A stretch of DNA of 64,000 nucleotides from a bacterium (lineage in GTDB: Bacteria; Vulcanimicrobiota; Xenobia; Xenobiales; JADMJV01), in contig JAFEBA010000035.1 of NCBI GenBank assembly GCA_018266105.1, positions 25,371-89,370 of the forward strand. The letters run 5' to 3'. Position 1 is the stretch's first letter. Each line of letters starts with the position of its first letter. Both the position numbers and the translations under genes were made by a program. Below are positions 51,804-60,944 of the stretch, in pieces. Under the pieces are notes generated by a model. That model searched no databases. It was given only the letters and a program-made list of their open reading frames with translations, and was not told the origin of the DNA.

Positions 51804-53344
51804 AAAGGCTGCGCGTGTTGCAGTGGTTTCTGGGTCTGTGCGGCTTGATTCTATGGGGCAGACTTTGTCAATTGCAGTGGTGGGACCACCCCTATTGGAA
51901 GAAGCGCGGCGAACAAATCCGAGTCTGGGACGAAACCCTCCCCGCCCGGCGCGGCCGAATTCTCGACCGCAATGGCCTGGCATTGGCGGATAATGAACCC
52001 TGGGTAGGAGGGCAGCCCTTGACCCCTCAACGCCAGGCACAGCTGGCCGAGAGCGGTCGCGAATACGAAATTCAGGCGGAGCGCGTCTACCCGGCCGGCG
52101 CCAGCTGTGGCCACCTGCTGGGCTACGTCAGCGAGGCTCATGCCCATCAAGCCGATTGGCAAGGAAAGGAAGGTCTGGAGCGCCAGCTGGAGTCCAAGCT
52201 GGCTGGGGAAAATGGATGGCGACGCTGGTTGGTGACTTCACAGGGAGCCAGGCTTCGATTGCTGCAGGAGAAGGCACCCGGTGCTGGTCACGACGTTCGA
52301 CTGACCATCGACCTCCGAATTCAGAAAACGGCTGAATCGGCCCTGGCTTCAGTGCTGCGGCAATTGGGCAGCGTGCGGGCCGCCAACGACCAGCCCGCCG
52401 GCGCGGTGGTCGTCATGGAGGCCGAAACCGGGCGGGTCCTGGCTCTGGTGAGCCTGCCCGGATTCGATCCAAATCTGTTTGTCAGGAGCGGGAACGCTTC
52501 GGCCATCCAGGCCCTGCTCAATGATCGACAGGCGCCCATGCTGAACCGAGCCATCGCTGCCCAGGTCCCGGCCGCCTCCACCTTCAAAATTATTACCGCC
52601 ACAGCCGCCATGCATCACGGCCTGATCCCACTTTCCCGGCAATTCTATTGTCCGGGAGCGCGTTGGATCGGGGGCGTTCCATTCAATTGCTTCGTGCGCC
52701 GCGGTCACGGTCAACTCAGCTTTGAGCAAACCCTGGCCTACTCTTGCGATTGCGCCTACTACGACCTGGGACTGGAACTCAAAGGCAGGCAGCTTAGCAA
52801 TTGGGCCCGCCTGTGGGGGCTGGGGACGGCAACCGGACTGGAACTCCCGGGAGAGCAAAGCGGCTACCTGCCCGACCTGGAAAAGGCCAGCCAGGGAGAA
52901 CGCGCAAATCTTTCGATTGGCCAAGGCGACCTGCTGGTCACGCCTCTCCAAATGGCCTGCGTAGCCGCAGGCGTGAGCAACCGGGGGCGCATCCCCCGAC
53001 CCAGTCTGTTCTGGCAAAAGCCCCTCTGGCGCGGCGAGATCCAGTTGCCCGAGTCCGACTGGGCCCGCCTGCGAGCCGGCCTGGAAGGAGCCGTCAATCA
53101 AGGAACGGCGGCCGGGGCCGGTGGGCAAGGGCTGGGCCTGGCCGGCAAAACCGGCACCGTTGAGAATTCGCCTTCGCAGGATAACCCGCGCGGCTATAAC
53201 CACGCCTGGTTCGTGGGTTACGGCCGTGGCCTGGCCATCGCGGTGGTTTTGGAGCGTTCCGGAGGCTATGGCGGTGCGCTGGCCGCGCCAGTGGCGGTGG
53301 CCATTATGCGCGCCTACTCGCCGACTTCGAATTCAAGCTTGTAG
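51800..53344 (+). CDS. mrdA: Penicillin-binding protein 2, peptidoglycan transpeptidase
   Basis: 514 residues from ATG 51800. The frame is open upstream, but only through mreD in another frame. One membrane anchor (VLQWFLGLCGLILWGRLCQL) is followed by the pedestal segment ARRGRILDRNGLALADN. The transpeptidase domain has the active-site Ser in the STFK tetrad (AASTFKI), SxN as S-C-D (YSCDCAYYDL) and KTG in AGKTGTVE. The SxD variant is tolerated in some elongasome PBP2s. It is shorter than E. coli PBP2 (633), mainly in the pedestal. Co-translated with MreC and MreD, it is the class B enzyme of the elongasome. The partner glycosyltransferase RodA is not in the window. The last 31 bases overlap the convergent tonB gene. 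Confidence 0.93.
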   Translation: MKRLRVLQWFLGLCGLILWGRLCQLQWWDHPYWKKRGEQIRVWDETLPARRGRILDRNGLALADNEPWVGGQPLTPQRQAQLAESGREYEIQAERVYPAGASCGHLLGYVSEAHAHQADWQGKEGLERQLESKLAGENGWRRWLVTSQGARLRLLQEKAPGAGHDVRLTIDLRIQKTAESALASVLRQLGSVRAANDQPAGAVVVMEAETGRVLALVSLPGFDPNLFVRSGNASAIQALLNDRQAPMLNRAIAAQVPAASTFKIITATAAMHHGLIPLSRQFYCPGARWIGGVPFNCFVRRGHGQLSFEQTLAYSCDCAYYDLGLELKGRQLSNWARLWGLGTATGLELPGEQSGYLPDLEKASQGERANLSIGQGDLLVTPLQMACVAAGVSNRGRIPRPSLFWQKPLWRGEIQLPESDWARLRAGLEGAVNQGTAAGAGGQGLGLAGKTGTVENSPSQDNPRGYNHAWFVGYGRGLAIAVVLERSGGYGGALAAPVAVAIMRAYSPTSNSSL

Positions 53345-54246
53345 CGCTGCTTGCTGGCCACCGGCTGGCCGTTTTGAATCGCCGGTTCCCATGCCCACTC
53401 GTTGAGCCGCTGCTGGATCTGCGCATCGAAGTCGCTCGATCCCGAACTGGTCAGAAGGTGCACCGTGGTACGACCTTCAGCCGAAACCTCGATTTCCACC
53501 CGGACGAATGTCTTGCCACCGTTGCGTCGCAAGTCATCTGGCATCTTGATTGTGGGTCGTCCAACCGGTGTAGCCTCGCGATCTGGACGGGCCGGGGCGG
53601 GCGCTGGCGGAGGTGGGGCCGGTGGCGGCGCTGGGGGCGGAGCCGGAGGTGGAGCCGGGGGGGGCCCGACCGGCTCCGTGACCGGATCGGGCGAAGCAGG
53701 CGGACCCGGCGGACCCGAGGGACCGGGCACAGGCCCGGGTCCTACTGGCGGCTGGGAAGGAATCCCGGTTCCCGGTGAATCTCCAGGCAGCTGCCCTGGA
53801 GGCCCTGAAGGTCCTGGAGGTACATAAACATGACGGCTCGAGTGGCCGCTGGTGGTGGCCGGCCGATAGCGAGGCCCGCTGGGTACATTCGGAGTCTGTG
53901 GCCGGTCGGGCTGGGGAACGGACCGAGGCTGCGCCGGAGGCGGAGTCGGTTGGGGGGGAGCGACCTGTGGCTTGGGCTGTGGTCTGGGAGGCTCGACCCT
54001 GCGGGCCACGGGCTTGGGTTGGGGCTTGGGTTCAGGCTTGGGCAAGGTCGGCTTGACCACCGGCTTGGGGGCTGGCGGCTTAGGCTTGGGCCTGGCCAGC
54101 GGCTTAACCCGCGAGATGAGATGGACTCGGGCTTTCGCCTCCTGATCGTGAGGACCGGCATTGGTGAAAAGGAGTTCAAAGAACGGCACGAACCAGGCCC
54201 AGTGACAGATGGCGGCCAGGATCAAGGGGCCGATCAAACGGCGCAT
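53314..54246 (-). CDS. tonB: TonB-like energy transducer
   Basis: 310 residues. The N-terminal helix is IGPLILAAICHWAWFVPFFELLF, and residues 45-230 are an extended Pro/Lys, then Pro/Gly, linker that can span a periplasm. The C-terminal TonB domain (about 235-308) has VRVEIEVSAEGRTTVHLLTSSGS, partly quoted as VEIEVSAEGRTTV, and FDAQIQQRLNEWAWEPAI. The linker is longer than in E. coli (about 185 versus 85 residues), and one run in it alternates P-P-P-A-P repeatedly. It follows exbD with no gap, which gives the full Ton operon exbB-exbD-tonB. It powers TonB-dependent outer-membrane receptors; none is encoded in the window. The last 31 bases overlap mrdA. Confidence 0.93.
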   Translation of the reverse strand: MRRLIGPLILAAICHWAWFVPFFELLFTNAGPHDQEAKARVHLISRVKPLARPKPKPPAPKPVVKPTLPKPEPKPQPKPVARRVEPPRPQPKPQVAPPQPTPPPAQPRSVPQPDRPQTPNVPSGPRYRPATTSGHSSRHVYVPPGPSGPPGQLPGDSPGTGIPSQPPVGPGPVPGPSGPPGPPASPDPVTEPVGPPPAPPPAPPPAPPPAPPPPAPAPARPDREATPVGRPTIKMPDDLRRNGGKTFVRVEIEVSAEGRTTVHLLTSSGSSDFDAQIQQRLNEWAWEPAIQNGQPVASKQRYKLEFEVGE

Positions 54247-54669
54247 CTATTTCTCCTCGGTGGCGATCAGAAAGTCATTGAGTCCGAGCTTGCGCAATTC
54301 GTCAAGGGCGGCCACCACGTAACGATGCTGCGAGGTCAAATCGGCATTGAGTACGATATTCGTTTTGCGGGCGGCCTGAATTCCTCCCGGCAAGGCCTCA
54401 ATAGCCCCAGCCAGTTCACTTAAACGGACCTCGTCCTTATTGAGGTAGTAACGGCCGTCAGGCTTAATCGTCAGAACAAGAGGTTGTTGCGGGGTGCCTT
54501 GCTCAGAGCTGTCGGCGGCGGGCAAATTGACCGGAATGCCCATGGGGTGCTTCAACGCCAGGCTAGAAAGTATGTAAAACACCAACAGCAGAAACATGAC
54601 GTCGACCATGGGGATAATCTCGATACGGGGAGAGCGTTTCTGCTTTCGTCCGGGAAACAGCTTAGGCAC
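54247..54669 (-). CDS. exbD: Biopolymer transport protein ExbD/TolR family
   Basis: 140 residues from GTG 54669, which overlaps the exbB stop. A TTG 24 bases further up lies inside exbB without support. The single helix carries IEIIPMVDVMFLLLVFYILSS, containing the essential Asp (D in PMVDVM) that conducts protons. The periplasmic domain (ILTIKPDGRYYLNKDEV, NADLTSQHRYVVAALDELR) has the family shape. It works as a dimer inside the ExbB pentamer to energise TonB. Confidence 0.93.
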   Translation of the reverse strand: MPKLFPGRKQKRSPRIEIIPMVDVMFLLLVFYILSSLALKHPMGIPVNLPAADSSEQGTPQQPLVLTIKPDGRYYLNKDEVRLSELAGAIEALPGGIQAARKTNIVLNADLTSQHRYVVAALDELRKLGLNDFLIATEEK

Positions 54670-55291
54670 GGTCTTTTTCGTCCAGGAGGTCAATCAATTC
54701 GTTTGCGATATCCTGAGCCTCGTCCATTTGACGCTCGGCCAGACGCTGGAAAAAGTTGTGGATGAATAGACTGACCACCGCGATAAGAATACCGGTGGCG
54801 GTAGCCACCAAAGCCTCACCGATTCCGGCCAGAATGCTCGAGGTGTCGGCCTGCGGATTCTCGGCAATCTTGGCCGAAACCGCACGAAAGACCCCCATCA
54901 TTCCGGTGATCGTGCCCAGCAGGCCGATCAAGGGCGAGGCTGTCACGGTTGTCTCCAGCAGAACCAGAAAGCGAAATAGCGAGGCCTGCTCTCGGTGGGA
55001 TTGAGCAACCATTGCATTCTCCACCGAACTTCGACCGCGACCCCATCGCTTGACGGCCGCCAGGGCGGTTCCCGAGACGGCCCCTCGCAAACCCTGAAGC
55101 CAGGCGATCGCCTCAGCCTCTTTGCCTTCGCGTAAGAGTCCCGCCAGGCGCGCGCGGAAGGCCTCACCTCCCCAGTTGAGGTTGGCGAAATAGAGCATCC
55201 TCTCAAAGCCAACCGCCATGGATAGAAGTGACAAAAAAACTAACGGCACCATAAAAATGCCGCCTTGTTGGACGAAATGGACTAAGTTCAT
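54662..55291 (-). CDS. exbB: Biopolymer transport protein ExbB/TolQ/MotA family
   Basis: 209 residues, close to the usual size for the short ExbB type. Three helices: GIFMVPLVFLSLLSMAVG (about 11-28), TASPLIGLLGTITGMMGVF (about 117-135) and GIGEALVATATGILIAVVSL (about 156-175). The last two include the Thr/Ser residues that line the proton path. The loop ETTVTASPLIGLLGTITGM is the most conserved stretch of the family. It is the first gene of the exbB-exbD-tonB operon and diverges from a response regulator gene across 112 bases. Confidence 0.95.
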   Translation of the reverse strand: MNLVHFVQQGGIFMVPLVFLSLLSMAVGFERMLYFANLNWGGEAFRARLAGLLREGKEAEAIAWLQGLRGAVSGTALAAVKRWGRGRSSVENAMVAQSHREQASLFRFLVLLETTVTASPLIGLLGTITGMMGVFRAVSAKIAENPQADTSSILAGIGEALVATATGILIAVVSLFIHNFFQRLAERQMDEAQDIANELIDLLDEKDRA

Positions 55292-55403
55292 GGGGACCCT
55301 TCCAAGTTGTTACCTTAATGATTCCCCTTTATCAGAATTCCGGACGATCCCTTCTTCTCTTTGCTTGAAAGGGAGACGGCCTGAGGAGGGGAACCCAGGT
55401 TCG

Positions 55404-56030
55404 ATGAATGTGCTGGTGATCGATGATGATCCAGTGGCTGCTAACTTTGTCATGCTGCAGCTAAAGATGCTGGGGAAGACCGTCGAGCTGGCCCACAGCG
55501 GCAAGGACGGTCTGGCCAAAATGGCCCAGGCGAGCTATGCATACATCCTGCTGGATTGCCAGATGCCTGAACTGGACGGCTGGGAAACCGCCACCCGCTT
55601 GCGCGAAGCCGGCTTTAAAGGCACGATTATTGGACTGACCGGTGAAGACGGCCCGGGCGTGCGCGATCGCTGTCTGGCCGCAGGAATGGATGAATACCAG
55701 ACCAAGCCGGTCAACGTCGCCATTCTGACCAAATTACTGGCGCCCAAAGCGGCCGGCCGAGATCCGCTGGCCAAGGCCCGTGCCCTGGCCGAAAAGTCCG
55801 GCTTCGCTGGCCTGGCTCAGCGGATGGCTGAGGGCTTCATCAAAAGCACCGAGGAATCGCTGGCAAAAAACGACCTGGCCACCCTGCAGCAGGCAGCGGT
55901 GCAGTTTGGTGCCGAAGATTTCGCAGAAGAGGTGGCCGCGGTCATTCAAAAAGGTGGCGACTCGGCTGCTCTGGCCGAGGGCTGGAGCCGGTGCAAAGCG
56001 GCGCTCCAGGGTTCGTCAACTTCAACCTAA
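55404..56030 (+). CDS. Single-receiver response regulator with helical tail
   Basis: 208 residues from ATG 55404. The receiver domain (1-118) has VIDDDP, phosphoacceptor Asp in [13 protein letters not shown] (about 51), Thr in GLTGED and Lys in YQTKPV. The remaining 85 residues form helices ([44 protein letters not shown]) that may be a degenerate HPt domain; no AHxLKG phosphorylation motif is seen. No DNA-binding domain. Such CheY-like proteins act as phosphate carriers. The convergent neighbour, ending 9 bases inside this gene, is a giant hybrid kinase with five HPt modules, so the two very likely work together. Confidence 0.85.
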   Translation: MNVLVIDDDPVAANFVMLQLKMLGKTVELAHSGKDGLAKMAQASYAYILLDCQMPELDGWETATRLREAGFKGTIIGLTGEDGPGVRDRCLAAGMDEYQTKPVNVAILTKLLAPKAAGRDPLAKARALAEKSGFAGLAQRMAEGFIKSTEESLAKNDLATLQQAAVQFGAEDFAEEVAAVIQKGGDSAALAEGWSRCKAALQGSSTST

Positions 56031-59000
56031 GCCGGGAAACTCACGTCCAAAAGCCTCCAGCGCCTGGCTATAAGCTTCGTCCAGTTGCAACAAGGGAGTC
56101 TGGAGCTGATCGAACTGGCCGCTTTTGGCAAAATTCTCCAATTGGGCGCACAGATTGACCAGTCGCCGGGCACCATAATTGCCCGCCGACCCGCGCAGCG
56201 TGAGCGCGCCCGCAGCGACCTTTTCAAGGTCATGAGACTCAAACGCCTGCCGCAACTCGGCGATGAGCCGGGGAAACTCCTGGCGATAAAGCTCCAGCAA
56301 CTCGATCAGTACGCCATCGCCCCCGACCGACTGCATCTCGCGCAGGTTGCGCAGAGTTGACGGGTCCAGAACTTCGACTTCTGCCTCCGCAACCGGAGTC
56401 TCGATGGCTGCGGAGGGTACCGGCTCAGGCGAACTCCCGACGCCGAACTCAGCCTGCAAAGCGGCCAGTGCCTGAGCGTGCAGAGAGCGTAGGCCCGCAA
56501 TCAGAGCAGGCCATTGCGCAGCCGTGCCCGCTTGCTTGCCCAACTTTTCCAACTGACTGCAAGGGCTGGCCAGCTGCAGGGCTCCAAAATTAGAAGCCGA
56601 GCCCTTCAGCGTGTGCGCCGCTCTGCTCAGGGCGTCGCCATCCCCTGAGGCAGCCGCGCTTTCGATCTCCGAGATCATCTTGGGCAGATCTTCGGCAAAC
56701 ATGGTGAGCAAACCACTGATCGCCTCTGGCCCGCCGTATTCGGCCATCTGGCGGAGGTTCCCCAAACTGGATTGATCCAGCACGGGCCCGACGACGGGAA
56801 GCGGTCCTGGCTCTGGATCAGGAGCTTGGGGAGAGGATGAGGCTTGTGGCACGTCGGCTAAACCGAACTCCTGGCGCAAAGCAGCCAGGGCCTGAGCGTG
56901 CAGGCTCCTCAAGTCGGCCACCAGGGGGGGCCACTGGGCTTGAGTCCCATCCTGTTTGCCCAATTTCTCCAACTGAGCGCACGGAGCGGCCAGCTGGGCC
57001 GCTCCGAAATTGGAGGCCGAACCCTTTAAGGTATGAGCGGCCTTGCTCAGGTTCTGACCGTCGCCAGCAGCTGCGGCCTGCTCGACATCGTCAATCATCT
57101 TGGGCAGGTCCTCAGCAAACATGGTCAGCAAACCAGCGATCGCTTCCGGCCCCCCAAACTCCGCCATCTGACGCAGGTTGCTCAGGCTGGCCTGATCCAG
57201 CACCGGTCCCGAACTGGGAACGACTGGCACTGGCTGCACGGGCGCTGGTTCAACAGCAGGTGCCGGTGCGGCCGTTGCAGCCACCCCGAACTCAATTCGA
57301 AGCGCCGCCAGGGCCTGAGCGTGCAGTTGCCGCAAGTCGGCCACCAGAGGCGGCCATTGCTCGGCTGTGCCCCCTTGTTTCCCCAATTTCTCCAATTGAG
57401 CGCAGGGCGCGGCCAACAATACGGCTCCAAAATTGGAGGCAGATCCTTTCAAAGTATGAGCCGCCTTACTCATGGCCTCGCTGTCACCAGTGGTGGCTGC
57501 CTTCTCCACCTCCGAAATCATTCCAGGCAGGTCATCCGCAAACATGGCAAGCAGACCGCCAATCGCCTCCGCACCACCGAATTCGGCCATCTGTCGCAAA
57601 TTGGCCAGACCAGCCGGATCGAGTACCCCTTCGGTAGAGACGGAAGGGACCGTCGGCTCAACCTGGGGCTCTGGTTCCTCCACAACCACGGCGGGAATCT
57701 CCACCGTGGCCTCGGCCGGGGCAAACTCAGCACGCAACGCCTCCAACGCCTGAGAATGCAGCTCGCGCAGGCTGGAAATCAGAGGCGGCCACTCGGCCTC
57801 AGTGCCCTCTTGCTTGCTCAGTTGATGCAGTTGAGCACTGGCAGACGCCAGCAAGACAGCTCCATAGTTGGCTGCCGAGCCCTTCAGTGAATGGGCGGCT
57901 CGTCCCATGACTTCACGGTCGCCCGCCGCCGCAGCCGTCTCAATCTCAACGATGGTCTTGGGCAGGTCCTCGGCGAAAGTGGCCAACAATCCGTGAATTG
58001 CCTCGGGTCCGCCGTACTCGGCCATTTCGTGAAGATTATCCAGACTGGCCTGCTCCAGGATGACCGGTTGGCTCTTCTTCTTCTCTTCGCCCGCCTTGAT
58101 CAACGCCTGGCGTAAGGGTTCCACTTGAATGGGCTTGCCCAGGAAGTCATCCATTCCGGCGGCCAGGCAGCCCTCGCGCTCGCTGTGGGTGACGTTGGCG
58201 GTCAAAGCCACGATGCGCGGACGCTTATCGCCGTAGATCTTGTGGATCTGTCGAGTGGCTTCCAATCCGTCCATCTCGGGCATGTTGACGTCCATCAAGA
58301 TCAGGTCGAAGGTCGACTGACGCAAAGCGTGGAGGACCTCCAGGCCGTTCCCGGCCACTTCCACTTCGCGATAGCTCAGTTTTTCCAGCATGAGAATCAT
58401 CATACGCTGATTGACGGCGACATCGTCCGCCACCAGGATGCGCAGAGGATACTGCTGTCCCAGGGTGGAGTCGAAGGCGGAGTCGTGCTTGGCCGCGGCC
58501 CGGGGGCGATTGTCAAAGATGGACTGGAGAATGTCGAAAAACAGGGTGGGGCGCAAAGGTTTGTGCATGAAACCCTGAAACAAATCCGCGCCCCCGGTCT
58601 CCGGCCGCCCCAAGGCAGTCCATGCCACCAGCGGCAACTTCCACTTCTCGCGGATCTTGCCGGCCAGAGTCACGCCGTCCATTTCCGGCATCAGGATATC
58701 GAGCACGGCCACGTCAAAGGTGCGGCCAGCCTCCAACCATTCCAGAACCTCAAGCGGCGAATGGGTGGCGCTGACTTCCATTCCCCAGGATTCCGCGCGC
58801 AGGGCCAGCAGGCGGCGGTTGGTATCATTGTCGTCCACGAGCAGGAGGCGCTTGCCCACAAGCGACCGACTATGCTGCTCATAGTTGCGCTTGGCCGCAG
58901 CTTCGGCCTTGCCGCGAATGGTAAAGGAGAAGACCGAGCCCACGCCCAGTTCGCTGGTGATCCAGACGCGGCCGCCCATGCCTTCCACGAAGCGTTTGCT

Positions 59001-60884
59001 GATCACCAGTCCCAGGCCGGTACCGCCGAAGCGCCGCGTAATGGAGTTGTCAGCCTGGGTGAACGGGCTGAACAGCGCTCCGATCCGATCGGGGGGAATA
59101 CCCACGCCCGTGTCGCGCACCGAGAACTGAATCTCGATCTGGTCGTCCTCCAATGGCTCAAAGCCGACCTTCATCTCCACTTCGCCGGTGGTCGTAAACT
59201 TGATCGCGTTGCTCAACAAGTTCAGCATGATTTGCCGCAGTCGAGTCGAATCACCATAATAGGTACCAGGCAGGGCCGGATCGATAGAGCAGGCCAGGTC
59301 AATCTTCTTCTTGGCGGCCAGGCCGACCACAAGATCCATAGCGCTTTCGATGCAGTCGATGATGTCGAAGGGAACGCACTCTAAATCCAGGTGACCGGCT
59401 TCGATCTTGGAGAAATCTAAGATATCGTTGATAATGCCGAGCAGACCCTCGCCGCTGGACCGGACGGTTTTGGCATATTCGCGTTGCTCGGCCGAAAGCT
59501 GTGTCTCCAGCAGCAAGCCCGTCATACCCAGCACGGCATTTAACGGCGTGCGAATCTCGTGACTCATGGTGGCCAGGAACGAACTCTTGGATTTGTTGGC
59601 GTCTTCGGCGTCCTGAACCGCCTCCATCAACTTGGAAGCGGACCGTTCGCGTTCATAGACCCGGCTGAGCTGGTTGGCGATTTGAGTCATGGTCTCTCTG
59701 AGCGCAGCGCTCAGCGGCTGGTCGAGATTGTTGAAGAACTCCAGCACGGCCATGGTCTCCCCGGCCACGATGACGGGAAATGCGTAGGCGCTCAGCAGGC
59801 TCACCTCGGCAGCCACCCGAGCTCGGTCGGCGCTGAGAATCTTTTGCAGGTCCGACAGCCCCACGCCCTGGCCCAACTCCAGCACCCGTCCGGCGATCTC
59901 CTCACCAGCCTGGCAACGCAGGCCTTCGCTCGCCCGACGGAATGGCTCCAGAAAATCGTCGGTCAGGAACCAGATGCTGGTACCGCGCAGCCATCCCGGG
60001 GCTTCGGGGTCTGGCTCCAAGACATGGCCGACCGGCCAGGACATAAACTTGCAGACCTGGGTGACGGTTTGTTCCAAGGCTGAATCTGGGGTCACCGACT
60101 CGTTGGCTGCGCGCGAGACCGATTCCAGCAGCTGAAGCATGTCGGTGGTGGCGTTCAGCTGCTTGGTGCGCGCGTCCACCTCCTCCAACATATGGTTAAA
60201 GCTGGTGCACAACGAGCCGATCTCATCCTGACTGGTGACCTGCGCCCGCCGACTGTAATCGTTGCTGCTCGAAATCAGATTGGCCAGATAGCTCAAGTCG
60301 AGAATCGGAGCCGTCACCCAGCGCTGCAGCCAGAAGGAAGCCCCGACGCTGAGCAACAAGCTGACCAGGGCGGTGCCGCCAATCAGCCAGTAAAAGCGCT
60401 GTTCGTCGGCACGAAAAGGGGTCAGGTCCTGAACCACACAAACGTAGCCCTGAATCTCTTTCTCGTTCGGGTTGCGGGCGGGCTGGGTGCAACGAGCCTC
60501 ATAGGGCAAAATTTGTACGCCCGCGGCTGGCATCTTCTCCACAGCCCGGTCTCCCTGCTTGAGCACCAACTTGCCGTCCCGGTCAAACACGCTGGCTCCC
60601 CGGATATCGTGATGACCGACCAGCATGTTCAGATAAGGCTGCCCGTCCTCATACTGTGCGAAGGTGAGGGATGAGGCTTCGTTGTCGGCCAGAGTCGCCG
60701 TGAGGGCGACCAGATTGTTCTCCAGCATACGGTTGAAACGAGCGCGTTGAAGCGGAATGACCATGGCCATCGAGGCAAACAGACCCAGGGCCGAGGCAGA
60801 GGTCATCAACACCGTAATTTTGGGCATAAGCCCAAGATTAGCGAAAAAACCGCCCTTCTTTTGGGGATTTTTTTCCACTAACAC
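56022..60884 (-). CDS. Giant hybrid sensor histidine kinase (HAMP-GAF-HisKA-HATPase-REC-REC-HPt x5)
   Basis: 1620 residues. Two membrane helices (about 22-45 and 170-192) bracket a sensor domain of 125 residues. HAMP is at 190-245 and a GAF-like region at 260-420. The HisKA box is [14 protein letters not shown] (H442). The ATPase domain has [18 protein letters not shown] and [11 protein letters not shown]. Receiver 1 has [11 protein letters not shown] and Asp in [11 protein letters not shown]; receiver 2 has VADDVAVNQ and Asp in [11 protein letters not shown]. Five HPt domains follow with phospho-His at H998, H1143, H1284 and H1424, while the fifth has Leu1561 in that place. The start is GTG 60884, although ATG 60827 in front of the first helix is possible. 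Pro/Ala/Glu linkers join the HPt modules. The DNA of HPt 2-4 is about 140 codons per unit and highly similar, so it probably arose by duplication. Confidence 0.93.
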   Translation of the reverse strand: MLVEKNPQKKGGFFANLGLMPKITVLMTSASALGLFASMAMVIPLQRARFNRMLENNLVALTATLADNEASSLTFAQYEDGQPYLNMLVGHHDIRGASVFDRDGKLVLKQGDRAVEKMPAAGVQILPYEARCTQPARNPNEKEIQGYVCVVQDLTPFRADEQRFYWLIGGTALVSLLLSVGASFWLQRWVTAPILDLSYLANLISSSNDYSRRAQVTSQDEIGSLCTSFNHMLEEVDARTKQLNATTDMLQLLESVSRAANESVTPDSALEQTVTQVCKFMSWPVGHVLEPDPEAPGWLRGTSIWFLTDDFLEPFRRASEGLRCQAGEEIAGRVLELGQGVGLSDLQKILSADRARVAAEVSLLSAYAFPVIVAGETMAVLEFFNNLDQPLSAALRETMTQIANQLSRVYERERSASKLMEAVQDAEDANKSKSSFLATMSHEIRTPLNAVLGMTGLLLETQLSAEQREYAKTVRSSGEGLLGIINDILDFSKIEAGHLDLECVPFDIIDCIESAMDLVVGLAAKKKIDLACSIDPALPGTYYGDSTRLRQIMLNLLSNAIKFTTTGEVEMKVGFEPLEDDQIEIQFSVRDTGVGIPPDRIGALFSPFTQADNSITRRFGGTGLGLVISKRFVEGMGGRVWITSELGVGSVFSFTIRGKAEAAAKRNYEQHSRSLVGKRLLLVDDNDTNRRLLALRAESWGMEVSATHSPLEVLEWLEAGRTFDVAVLDILMPEMDGVTLAGKIREKWKLPLVAWTALGRPETGGADLFQGFMHKPLRPTLFFDILQSIFDNRPRAAAKHDSAFDSTLGQQYPLRILVADDVAVNQRMMILMLEKLSYREVEVAGNGLEVLHALRQSTFDLILMDVNMPEMDGLEATRQIHKIYGDKRPRIVALTANVTHSEREGCLAAGMDDFLGKPIQVEPLRQALIKAGEEKKKSQPVILEQASLDNLHEMAEYGGPEAIHGLLATFAEDLPKTIVEIETAAAAGDREVMGRAAHSLKGSAANYGAVLLASASAQLHQLSKQEGTEAEWPPLISSLRELHSQALEALRAEFAPAEATVEIPAVVVEEPEPQVEPTVPSVSTEGVLDPAGLANLRQMAEFGGAEAIGGLLAMFADDLPGMISEVEKAATTGDSEAMSKAAHTLKGSASNFGAVLLAAPCAQLEKLGKQGGTAEQWPPLVADLRQLHAQALAALRIEFGVAATAAPAPAVEPAPVQPVPVVPSSGPVLDQASLSNLRQMAEFGGPEAIAGLLTMFAEDLPKMIDDVEQAAAAGDGQNLSKAAHTLKGSASNFGAAQLAAPCAQLEKLGKQDGTQAQWPPLVADLRSLHAQALAALRQEFGLADVPQASSSPQAPDPEPGPLPVVGPVLDQSSLGNLRQMAEYGGPEAISGLLTMFAEDLPKMISEIESAAASGDGDALSRAAHTLKGSASNFGALQLASPCSQLEKLGKQAGTAAQWPALIAGLRSLHAQALAALQAEFGVGSSPEPVPSAAIETPVAEAEVEVLDPSTLRNLREMQSVGGDGVLIELLELYRQEFPRLIAELRQAFESHDLEKVAAGALTLRGSAGNYGARRLVNLCAQLENFAKSGQFDQLQTPLLQLDEAYSQALEAFGREFPGLG
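56080..58060 (-). repeat. Five tandem HPt-coding repeats inside the hybrid kinase gene
   Basis: Units of about 137-145 codons each encode an HPt domain plus a Pro/Ala linker. Phospho-His codons lie at 57891-57893, 57456-57458, 57033-57035 and 56613-56615, with the Leu codon at 56202-56204 in the last unit. The three middle units share long identical protein segments such as [14 protein letters not shown] and QLEKLGKQ, indicating recent duplication, whereas the last unit (TLRGSAGN) is diverged. Confidence 0.85.
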
Positions 60885-60944
60885 CCCATCGCGCTCTGCA
60901 AGCTTCGACAGTCAGCCCCTGCGGCCATATCTGCAGCTCAGCTC

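Noticed and set aside
56080..58060. Regular repeats that could be taken for a CRISPR or minisatellite array
   Set aside because: Units are over 400 bases, in frame, and code for HPt domains; there are no short palindromic repeats with unique spacers.
58125..59384. A 419-codon plus-strand frame opposite the giant kinase
   Set aside because: The minus strand carries HisKA, ATPase and receiver motifs; the antisense frame has no recognisable feature.
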